Position numbers and translations under genes: made by a program
Part shown: positions 27,862-35,216 of the stretch, piece by piece
Position numbering within the stretch: the first letter of the stretch is position 1
Layout of the letters: each line of letters begins with the position of its first letter
Origin: Bacteroidales bacterium
GTDB lineage: Bacteria; Bacteroidota; Bacteroidia; Bacteroidales; PXBB01
DNA length: 64,000 bases
Direction: 5' to 3'
NCBI GenBank assembly: GCA_028698995.1
Contig: JAQVVM010000019.1
Location: 1 to 64,000 of the forward strand
The notes under the pieces: generated by a model
The model's input: the letters and a program-made list of their open reading frames with translations, nothing else
Told to the model about the DNA's origin: nothing
Database searches by the model: none

Positions 27862-28770
27862 ATGTCAAAAAGAGGAAGCATAAGAAGATACAGCTTAATC
27901 ATCGAAAAGATAGGCAGAAACAGACGACCCACATTTTCTGAAGTAAAAGATCATCTTCATGAAAATGATTTTAAAATATCTGACAGAACCCTTCAAAGGG
28001 ATATTGAAGCCATACGCGTTGAATTTGGTGTTGACATTCAATACAACCGTGCAGAAAACTACTATTTTATTGAATCTGAAAATGATGTGAATTCAGACAA
28101 TTTTTTTAGATTCCTGGGTATTGTAAACACTGCCGAATTTTTGACCGAGAGTATTAAGGACAGCAAGGATACTCTTAAATATATTATGTTCGAGTCTCAG
28201 GGCAACATGAAAGGCGTAGAGTTTCTCAAACCCCTCTTAATGGCTATTAAAAGTAAAAAAAAGGTGAGCTTTATTCATGAAAGTTTTGTTAGGGACGAAG
28301 AAAGGAAACACAACATAGAGCCCTATCTGCTTAAAGAATATCAAAACAGGTGGTACCTGATAGGCATGTACAGTGACACAAGAAAATTCCGAACTTTTGG
28401 TATAGACAGGATTAGAGAACTTGAAGTAAGCGAAACAAGCTTTGAGGGCAACCCCAATAAAAATCCAACCGATTTATTTTATCATACTATTGGACTAACC
28501 TATTCATATAATAAAGTAGAGGATGTCATCTTGTCATTTACACATTTTCAGGGTAAATATATTAAGTCCCTGCCCATGCACGAAACGCAGGAAATACTTA
28601 TTGATAATGATGAAGAACTTCGCATCAGATTAAAAATTATCCCAAACTATGAACTTGAGCAGAAAATTCTAATGTTAGGAGATACTGTCACTGTGATAGA
28701 GCCCAAAGAACTTGTTGATAATATCAAAAATTCTTTAAAAAATACCCTTAAAAATTATAAAAAGGAATAA
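27862..28770 (+). CDS. WYL-domain transcriptional regulator
   Basis: This 302-residue regulator has an N-terminal winged helix-turn-helix (about 5-65: FSEVKDHLHENDF, ISDRTLQRDIEAIR). A WYL domain (about 120-200: LLKEYQNRWYLIGMYSD, FGIDRIREL) and a C-terminal extension follow. WYL domains sense nucleic acid or nucleotide ligands and frequently control defence genes such as BrxR and CapW. It stands 90 bases before, and in the same direction as, the AAA+/M41 protease gene. An inverted repeat between the two could be a terminator or operator. It is most likely the local regulator of this module. Confidence 0.88.
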   Translation: MSKRGSIRRYSLIIEKIGRNRRPTFSEVKDHLHENDFKISDRTLQRDIEAIRVEFGVDIQYNRAENYYFIESENDVNSDNFFRFLGIVNTAEFLTESIKDSKDTLKYIMFESQGNMKGVEFLKPLLMAIKSKKKVSFIHESFVRDEERKHNIEPYLLKEYQNRWYLIGMYSDTRKFRTFGIDRIRELEVSETSFEGNPNKNPTDLFYHTIGLTYSYNKVEDVILSFTHFQGKYIKSLPMHETQEILIDNDEELRIRLKIIPNYELEQKILMLGDTVTVIEPKELVDNIKNSLKNTLKNYKKE

Positions 28771-28799
28771 AATTCTTTAAAAAAATAAAGAATTTTATT
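28766..28799 (+). terminator. 13-bp inverted repeat between WYL and AAA+/M41 genes
   Basis: AATAAAATTCTTT (28766-28778) is complementary to AAAGAATTTTATT (28787-28799). It begins inside the WYL stop codon region. It could end the WYL transcript or serve as an operator for the downstream promoter, whose candidate -7 box is TAGTTTTG at 28830-28837. Confidence 0.45.
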
Positions 28800-28860
28800 A
28801 TTGCGACATACTTTGGCGTAGTGCTTTTGTAGTTTTGTTTCATACTTAAAAATATAAAGC

Positions 28861-30915
28861 ATGAAAACAAAATTTATTGAAGCTGATGAAACTTTTATTG
28901 AAAAACAAAACACACTTGAATATGCAAGGTGTACTCTGAAACAAGAATTTATCGGTATTGACAGAATTATTGACGAAGTTATTGATAATGTCAGTTCATG
29001 GTTTTTCTTGTCAGACATACAGGAAAAACCTGTGGTTATAAACCTCTGGGGACTGACAGGAGTAGGAAAAACTTCACTTGTCAACCGACTGGTACAACTC
29101 ATTGATTACGAAGATGCATACTTCAGGTTTGATCTTGGTGAAAAAGAGGGAAGCTTTTCTTTTCGTGAATCATTGGATGAGTTGTGCGAAAATGATGACA
29201 GCAATCCGGTAATTATTGCCTTGGACGAAGTGCAACACAGCAAGACAGTAACAGGTCCATTCAGGGAGGATATTGAAAATGATAAAAACAGAATGATATG
29301 GGAGCTTTTAGACTCTGGAAAAATTCATTATATCGACTGGAAAAGAGGACTTTGGGGTTTTGAGGATACCATTGTCAAACTCAGCAGCCTTCATAGAGCA
29401 GGCGTCTTTGTCAGAAACGGACTCGTTGTCGAAGGCAGAGAACTGTATTGTAAAGAGATGAACGAAAATTTTGAAGAGGATGAAAATGTGCCTTTTGTTC
29501 CTGAGAGTGATTATGAAAAAATCATTGAATTTGCCGGCAAGACTTTAAATCTTCATCTGCTTCAGGATGTGAGAAAAATTCTGATGGAGTTCTCAGCAGA
29601 AGACAGCATTGAGTTTTTACACAAAATACTCCGAATAGGGAAAAAACCATCAGTTAAAAATTTTACAAAGTCTTTAATTTTTGTAATGGGCAACCTTGAT
29701 GAAGCCTATACGATGAGCAGTAATTTCAGTGCTGATATGGATGCTGATGAGTTTCATCGATTATCACTTAAAATAACGGTTCCAGATATTAAACAGGCTC
29801 TTCAGAACCGCTTTCGTAATGAGCAGATTGCAAGGTTAGGCAACATCCATATTATCTATCCGGCATTAGACAGGAAGTCCTATATTCAGATAATCAGAAA
29901 CGAACTTGAAAAGTATGCATCTGAACTTCATAAAAAGTTTAATATTAAAATCGATTTTGAGCAATCAGTTTATGATATAATTTACAGTGAAGGTGTTTAT
30001 CCTACCCAGGGAGTACGTCCCATATTTACGTCCATACATCAGATTTTAAAAAGTAAGCTGAGTTTGTTTCTGACTGAAATCATGTTAAAAAACCTCAATG
30101 TTGACAAAATGTTTTTTTCCATTGAAGGCAAAATTCTTAAGTGCTCTTATAATCTTAAAAAAATATTAAAACACGAGAAACAAGTTTGTATCGTTACACC
30201 ATTAGAGGACACAAGAAAAAACAGGAAGGATGATGTTCAGGCTATTACGGCTGTGCATGAAAGTGGACATGCAACACTGGCAATTGTTCTACTAAAGACA
30301 GTACCTGAGGTCATTTATTCTGTCACTTCAGATTCTGACAGTCATGGATTTGTTTATTCGAGTTTTGCATGGAAGTATATTTCCCGTAAGGAAATCATAC
30401 CGAGGGCAGCCATGATTTTGGGTGGCTTAGTTGCCGAAGAACTTGTATTCGGAAAGGAAAACCTTACAGCAGGTGCCAACAGCGATATTACCAAAGCCAC
30501 TTCATTTCTTTCAAATATGTTCAAGTTCAATGGCATGGGCAGTACGCCTCTTACTCACAGCATTCCTCAAATAGCAAGTGATTTTACCTATCATAGTTAT
30601 GAAGGGGTCGAAGAGGAAATTAAAGCAGCTATTCAGGAAGCAAAACAGTTAGCTGAAAAAACTCTTAAAAATGAAAAGCAATTGTTATTGGCTTTATCAG
30701 ATTATTTGAGCGACAACAGAATGCTGAAGAAAGATGACATAAAAAGGATTGTAAACCGCTCATTTACTCAAAAGACAAACTTTATAGAAAATGGTGAGGA
30801 TTTATTTTATCGCAACCATCTGAAAAGTGAAGTTAAAAAATCAGAGACTATAAAACCATTTTTACCTCAGTTCAATAGTGCAATATCTTTGAATAAGGGG
30901 GAGGAATGTGCTTAA
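28861..30915 (+). CDS. chimeric AAA+ ATPase (ClpB-like) fused to FtsH-like M41 peptidase
   Basis: This 684-residue soluble protein appears to be an ATP-dependent protease. The AAA+ part (about 25-425) has Walker A GLTGVGKT (64-71), Walker B VIIALDEVQ (117-125) and a sensor-1-like FVMGNLD (274-280). A Clp-type RFRNEQIARLGNIHIIYP (317-334) and a small domain with TQGVRPI (382-388) follow. The C-terminal part (about 455-640) is an M41 metalloprotease: HESGH at 466-470, GGLVAEELVFG at 521-531 and the third-ligand-type AGANSDITKAT at 537-547. FtsH joins M41 to a different AAA class and has membrane helices, and neither is seen here. The WYL gene lies just upstream. Its targets are unknown. Confidence 0.85.
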   Translation: MKTKFIEADETFIEKQNTLEYARCTLKQEFIGIDRIIDEVIDNVSSWFFLSDIQEKPVVINLWGLTGVGKTSLVNRLVQLIDYEDAYFRFDLGEKEGSFSFRESLDELCENDDSNPVIIALDEVQHSKTVTGPFREDIENDKNRMIWELLDSGKIHYIDWKRGLWGFEDTIVKLSSLHRAGVFVRNGLVVEGRELYCKEMNENFEEDENVPFVPESDYEKIIEFAGKTLNLHLLQDVRKILMEFSAEDSIEFLHKILRIGKKPSVKNFTKSLIFVMGNLDEAYTMSSNFSADMDADEFHRLSLKITVPDIKQALQNRFRNEQIARLGNIHIIYPALDRKSYIQIIRNELEKYASELHKKFNIKIDFEQSVYDIIYSEGVYPTQGVRPIFTSIHQILKSKLSLFLTEIMLKNLNVDKMFFSIEGKILKCSYNLKKILKHEKQVCIVTPLEDTRKNRKDDVQAITAVHESGHATLAIVLLKTVPEVIYSVTSDSDSHGFVYSSFAWKYISRKEIIPRAAMILGGLVAEELVFGKENLTAGANSDITKATSFLSNMFKFNGMGSTPLTHSIPQIASDFTYHSYEGVEEEIKAAIQEAKQLAEKTLKNEKQLLLALSDYLSDNRMLKKDDIKRIVNRSFTQKTNFIENGEDLFYRNHLKSEVKKSETIKPFLPQFNSAISLNKGEECA

Positions 30916-30925
30916 ATTTAAAATT

Positions 30926-31336
30926 ATGGAAAAAGAAATTACAAATTTTGAGCTTTATTATGATGGGATGTATCACATTCAATGGACAGAAGGAGAAAAA
31001 GTACACAAGTGGTATATATATTTAAGAATTGTTGAGCTCATTAGAATGCTGGAAATAGAAGGTTTAACATTTGAAGAACTTATAAAACAAGAACAACTAT
31101 TCTCCCCTATAAAATTCAAAAAGGTTAAATTAAAATACTATATAAAAGATGGTCATTTTGAAGCATATGGTTTTTTTGATGAATTTTGTGGAAATACGCT
31201 CAGGGAAAATTTTATAGTCGAACTGGTGTACGGTGACTCTTTAAAGAATCATAAACATAAAACAATCCTAGGATATGTTGAATTGATAGACGACAAGTAC
31301 AACAAAGCATGGAAGAATAGTGTTTATCGCCAGTAA
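30926..31336 (+). CDS. hypothetical protein following the AAA+/M41 gene
   Basis: This gene encodes 136 residues from ATG 30926. A GTG at 30908, which overlaps the protease stop region, would add six. The sequence is acidic-basic mixed, rich in Glu, Lys and Tyr, with predicted strands near the N-terminus (FELYYDGMYHIQW) and centre (KVKLKYYIKDGHFEAYGFF). There is no signal peptide. I do not recognise it. The very close position, 10 bases after the protease stop, suggests co-translation and a shared role, perhaps as adaptor or substrate receptor. That is inference from position only. Confidence 0.55.
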   Translation: MEKEITNFELYYDGMYHIQWTEGEKVHKWYIYLRIVELIRMLEIEGLTFEELIKQEQLFSPIKFKKVKLKYYIKDGHFEAYGFFDEFCGNTLRENFIVELVYGDSLKNHKHKTILGYVELIDDKYNKAWKNSVYRQ

Positions 31337-31486
31337 ATTATGAAAAAATTGAAAGATGAAATGAAAATAGTTAGCGCGACATGTTTTGACGTTGCATTAA
31401 ATTAAATTTGTTTTACAATGATCTTTAAAACTTAATTAAGGAATATTTATATCTTTGAATGTTGTCAAACTTTAAAATTAAGAAAT

Positions 31487-32212
31487 ATGAAAAACTACAA
31501 AAACCTTGATGAATTTATTGAAAAATTGGAACAAATTACCAAAGAAATACAAGTCGATAATAACGCAATTATTGATGGAGTAATAAATCCTGAAAAATAT
31601 TTCAATCTGTCAAAGGAAAAACCAAGAATTCTTTGGATTTTAAAAGAACCAGATTCACCAGATTATATTGGCACAAATACGTCATGGGATTATCAAGATA
31701 AGTTGTCAACTAAAAGGCTTTTAGAAACAAGAGAATACACCATTCCTACTTTTAAGCGAGTATTATATTGCTCATATGGTATTTTGTCTGATTTTAAAAC
31801 TTCTGAAAGCATTCCATTAATTTACAAAGAAGAGGTTTTTAGTATCGCAGAGTATATTGCATATATAAATGTCAGCAAAATGCCGGGAGAATCGGAATCA
31901 GAAGACGAAAATATTTCCAAGGGATATGAACGATTTAAAGAAATTTTGAAAAAACAAATAGATTCATATTCTCCTGATATCATTATTTTTGGTAATACTT
32001 TAGGGTACTTTGATAAAAATTTTTTCCAATTAAATGAAGAAACAAAAAAATATATTCCAAATGAAAACAACAGGGTGTATTATGAAACAAGTGACCGTTT
32101 ATATATAAATGCATATCATCCAGCAGTAAGGCCTAAAAATATTGGAGAAAACCAGTATTGTGATGACATTATTACAATAGCTAAAAATTGGTGGAAAAAC
32201 AAAAAAAAATGA
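31487..32212 (+). CDS. possible uracil-DNA glycosylase-fold protein
   Basis: This 241-residue cytoplasmic protein has three segments that fall in the order of the uracil-DNA glycosylase superfamily: RILWILKEPDSPD (about 46-58), PDIIIFGNT (about 163-171) and YINAYHPAVR (about 207-216). The superfamily has a catalytic loop, a core strand and a His-containing motif in the same order. The key residues are not certain, so it may be a distant or inactive member. A good -7 box TATCTTTG (31450-31457) lies upstream, so it is probably transcribed on its own. Confidence 0.5.
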   Translation: MKNYKNLDEFIEKLEQITKEIQVDNNAIIDGVINPEKYFNLSKEKPRILWILKEPDSPDYIGTNTSWDYQDKLSTKRLLETREYTIPTFKRVLYCSYGILSDFKTSESIPLIYKEEVFSIAEYIAYINVSKMPGESESEDENISKGYERFKEILKKQIDSYSPDIIIFGNTLGYFDKNFFQLNEETKKYIPNENNRVYYETSDRLYINAYHPAVRPKNIGENQYCDDIITIAKNWWKNKKK

Positions 32213-32234
32213 TTATTGGGCGTTTATTGAGCAC

Positions 32235-32417
32235 TTGACTAAAGAAAATTTTGTTTATATAACAGATGCATATAAATTGTATTATGATGTAGTTATCAAT
32301 GATGATAAAGGGAATTCCAAAAAAATAATCAGCAATAAGGATAAGGAGTATACTGATGTGAAATTAATTTCATTTAAAAATAATAATACTATGATTGATA
32401 TTAAATACATCGTTTAG
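32235..32417 (+). other. short open frame, possible gene remnant
   Basis: The frame reads as protein-like sequence from about 32208 (DYWAFIEHLTKENFVYITDA) to the stop at 32417. Its only start is a TTG at 32235, giving 60 residues. It overlaps the end of the preceding gene at an A-run, in another frame. It could be the tail of a truncated gene or a product of frameshifting at the A-run. No family is recognised. Confidence 0.3.
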
Positions 32418-32476
32418 AAAAGTTTATTATTGTACATTTTTAAGTAAATGACAACCCCCATCAATTAATAAAAAAT

Positions 32477-33427
32477 ATGATAAACACAAACGATTATAAA
32501 GCTGTATTATTCGGCGTTGCAGTTGGAGATGCCCTTGGCGTTCCCGTAGAGTTTAAAAGCAGGAAAACAATAAACGAAAATCCTGTAACTGATATGTTGG
32601 AATTCGGAACCCACTACTTACCAGCTGGTACCTGGTCGGATGACAGTTCTTTAACATTTTGCCTGGCAGAAGCATTGACAGTTGATTTTGATTTAAATAT
32701 TATTGCCCGAAATTTTATAAAATGGCAAAGTGAGAATTACTGGACGCCCTCAGGATTTGTATTTGACATTGGCAACGGCACAAGAGACGCTATAAAGCAA
32801 TTGAAACTTGGAGTCAAACCTGACTTAGCAGGAGGAACAGATGATAACTCTAATGGTAATGGCTCTCTGATGAGAATATTGCCTTTACTTTTTTACATTC
32901 ATGACAAACCAATCAACGAAAGATTTGAAATTACCAAACAAGTATCATCCATCACTCACCGGCACATCCGTTCTGTAGTTGCGTGTTTTTATTATCTTGA
33001 GTTTGCCCGACAGATATTATCAGGTATCGACAAGTTTGATATATACAAAAATCTGCAAAAAGAAGTTTCAGAATATCTGATATCTATTTCAATAAAGCCA
33101 ACAGAAATTGCTTTATATAACCGCTTACTTAAAAGAAATATTTTTGAACTAGAAGAAAAGGAAATTTACAGCGGTGGTTATGTTTTACACACACTTGAAG
33201 CCAGCATTTGGTGTTTACTCTCAACAGAAAATTACAAAGATGCAGTTCTGAAAGCAGTTAACCTGGGTGAAGATACTGACACAACCGGAGCGGTAACAGG
33301 AGGACTTGCCGGACTACTTTATGGGTATGACAGTATTTCCAAAAATTGGGTTGATAAAATTGCACGGAAGAAGGATATTGAGGAATTGGGGAAGAGGTTA
33401 AGTGATAAATTTAAAATTGTTATATGA
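32477..33427 (+). CDS. ADP-ribosylglycohydrolase family protein
   Basis: This 316-residue enzyme is of the DraG/ARH family, which removes ADP-ribose from proteins, nucleic acids or small molecules using two metal ions. The metal-binding segments are clear: GVAVGDALGVPVEF near residue 13, TWSDDSSLT near 54-62, NGNGSLMRILPL, SITHRH and the C-terminal GEDTDTTGAVTGGLAG. It is full length. It stands alone behind a 59-base gap after the short frame at 32235-32417. In an accessory block it could reverse a toxin-type ADP-ribosylation or act on a nucleotide signal, but housekeeping roles are equally possible. Confidence 0.9.
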   Translation: MINTNDYKAVLFGVAVGDALGVPVEFKSRKTINENPVTDMLEFGTHYLPAGTWSDDSSLTFCLAEALTVDFDLNIIARNFIKWQSENYWTPSGFVFDIGNGTRDAIKQLKLGVKPDLAGGTDDNSNGNGSLMRILPLLFYIHDKPINERFEITKQVSSITHRHIRSVVACFYYLEFARQILSGIDKFDIYKNLQKEVSEYLISISIKPTEIALYNRLLKRNIFELEEKEIYSGGYVLHTLEASIWCLLSTENYKDAVLKAVNLGEDTDTTGAVTGGLAGLLYGYDSISKNWVDKIARKKDIEELGKRLSDKFKIVI

Positions 33428-33597
33428 GTAATTTAATAATAGTTTAAAATAACACTAAAATCTATAGCATGACTAAAACAGTATCAAGTGAAGTGAACAG
33501 TAAATCATCGGAAAAACTTTATCAAGTGGTATCTCTACTTTAGAAACAAAGAAATTTAAAGGTTTTCTTAGCTATATAGGGATATCTGCATACTATA

Positions 33598-33700
33598 TAA
33601 AAAAGAGGGGTTGTGAAACCCCTCAGTTTGCAGTATATCCGTAAAGTCTATTGCTGACAGGTTGCTCCTCAGCAGAGCCTGCTTCCTCTTCAACTTTACA
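33598..33700 (-). ncRNA. probable small RNA of about 100 nt with own promoter and terminator
   Basis: On the minus strand a -7 box TAATTTTG (plus 33704-33711) is followed by a stretch that folds. GTAAAGT (33693-33699) pairs with ACTTTAC (33641-33647). TGCTGA (33669-33674) pairs with TCAGCA (33652-33657). The end is an 8-bp hairpin (33605-33624) followed by TTTTTT, a classic terminator. No start codon opens a convincing reading frame. The size and layout fit a small regulatory RNA, and I recall a Bacteroidota 6S-like RNA (6S-Flavo) of similar size but cannot confirm identity. The rest of 33428-33990 is AT-rich without genes. Confidence 0.55.
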
Positions 33701-33990
33701 TGACAAAATTATTAAATTGAAATTAAAAAATCACCAACCATTTTTTGCCACATTACCATTTTTTTATTGTATTTTATTAAAAAATAGTCATTCTATTGAC
33801 CATTTTTTTTAATATTTCGGTCAGTGTGTTGATTGTTTTTTAACTAATTATGGGGAATACCATACCCCTATGGTTGTTTGGTTTTTAATATTAAAAGTAT
33901 AGTTAAATTAAAACTCCCTATGGTGGCTATTTTATTTTCCTAACACAACAAACCTCCATACTCACACTCTAAACTCATTTCTACCTTTAG

Positions 33991-34063
33991 TCTCCCCGGC
34001 GGGATTCGAACCCACGACCCATTGATTAAGAGTCAATTGCTCTACCAGCTGAGCTACGGAGAG
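33991..34063 (-). tRNA. tRNA-Lys (anticodon CTT)
   Basis: This 73-nt cloverleaf reads on the minus strand. The acceptor CTCTCCG pairs with CGGGGAG, with discriminator A. The D arm is GCTC/GAGC. The anticodon stem ATTGA/TCAAT encloses the loop CTCTTAA. The T arm GTGGG/CCCGC encloses TTCGAAT. CCA is not encoded. A TAACTTTG box (plus 34083-34090) lies 19 bases upstream of its 5' end. Confidence 0.96.
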
Positions 34064-34131
34064 AATTTATAATTTAAGCCAACAAAGTTACAAATTTAAA
34101 AATTTGTTGTAATTAATATTAACTAATTATT

Positions 34132-34163
34132 TTTGTATATTGTTTTATTGTTTTTTATCTTTG
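34132..34163 (+). promoter_or_regulatory. Bacteroidota-type promoter before the surface-protein pair
   Basis: TTTG at 34132-34135 and TATCTTTG at 34156-34163 are separated by 20 bases, a full match to the -33/-7 consensus. It lies 27 bases before the ATG at 34191. Confidence 0.65.
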
Positions 34164-34190
34164 GTTTTTATTAACTAATTCATTAAACCC

Positions 34191-35216
34191 ATGAAAAAGA
34201 TGACATTTATTATGCTATCAGCTTTTTTTCTTTTTGCTATCACAACACAAGCAGCCAGGCACAGAGTAAACAACCAAGGTATGGGAGCCCAATTCTCTAC
34301 CATTAATGCGGCTATTGGTGCAGCTTCGGCAGGAGACACTATTTATGTGGAAGGCTCCCCTGTGAGCTATAACGGATTTTCTGCAAGTAAAAAAGTGATT
34401 ATTATTGGTCCCGGATATTTTCTTGCAAACAACCCTGAAACTCAGGCAAATCTGTATAGTGCCACTGTAAGTAACAGCACATTCAATAATGGTTCTTCGG
34501 GATCTGTGGTAATGGGACTTAAGTTCTATACGGGTGGTTTTTATACATGCCTCGATGTAAATGACGACAGTATAACGGTCAAGAGAAATAGTTTTTATCT
34601 TTCATCTACTCACAGCGATAATCAACCTGCATTAAGGGTGTATTCATCAAAAACAATTATTTCTCAGAATTATATTGAACGTGTAGGTAATGGATATGCT
34701 TTGAAAATTGAATCTAATAATTGCACTGGTATTATTATAAATAATAATTATATATGCCATGTTTCAGGAGGGACTGCATTTTCAAATCCTGCCTCCACGA
34801 GTATTAATTTTACTCATAATGTTCTTTCGGGTAGTGTATCTGTTAACAATGCCAATGTTTTTAATAACATAATGATTAGTGGCAGTTTTGGCCATACAAA
34901 CAGTGTCGTAAATAACAATATTTGTAATGGCACTCAGTTTCCTGTTACAGGTAATTTACAGAATGTGGACATGAATCTTGTATTCGACCTTACTGACCCC
35001 AGCCCAGATGGTAAATATAGATTAATTGATGACATTACCAATCCTGCCATTGGTTACGGAGCCCTCAGTGCGGATTGCGGTATGTTTGGCGGTAGTGACC
35101 CCTACAAACTATCTGGTATTCCGGCTGTCCCGGCTATTTATTTTTTCTATGCTCCCGTATCAGGATCCGCTAACAGCAATTTGCCTTCAAATATTAAAAT
35201 AAAATCTCATGATTAA
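34191..35216 (+). CDS. secreted right-handed beta-helix-like protein
   Basis: This 341-residue exported protein has a signal peptide (1-21, ending TQA). The opening QFSTINAAIGAASAGDTIYV is typical of the N-cap of parallel beta-helix proteins. The body has regularly spaced strands with Asn ladders (TVKRNSFYL, IISQNYIERV, GIIINNNYICHV, NNIMISGSF). It has no obvious T9SS sorting domain at its own C-terminus. The last three codons overlap the start of the next gene, whose product carries one, so the pair is probably coexpressed and may act together at the surface. Confidence 0.72.
   Translation: MKKMTFIMLSAFFLFAITTQAARHRVNNQGMGAQFSTINAAIGAASAGDTIYVEGSPVSYNGFSASKKVIIIGPGYFLANNPETQANLYSATVSNSTFNNGSSGSVVMGLKFYTGGFYTCLDVNDDSITVKRNSFYLSSTHSDNQPALRVYSSKTIISQNYIERVGNGYALKIESNNCTGIIINNNYICHVSGGTAFSNPASTSINFTHNVLSGSVSVNNANVFNNIMISGSFGHTNSVVNNNICNGTQFPVTGNLQNVDMNLVFDLTDPSPDGKYRLIDDITNPAIGYGALSADCGMFGGSDPYKLSGIPAVPAIYFFYAPVSGSANSNLPSNIKIKSHD

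Noticed and set aside
33623-33741. A minus-strand frame reading LIILSCKVEEEAGSAEEQP and ending before a terminator, resembling a short lipoprotein or precursor peptide
   Set aside because: It has no start codon unless a base is added in an A-run, and the promoter box and pairing stems fit a non-coding RNA better.
33991-34063. tRNA-Lys as an integration site for the adjacent block
   Set aside because: No repeat of the tRNA 3' end was seen elsewhere in the window, and no integrase is present.
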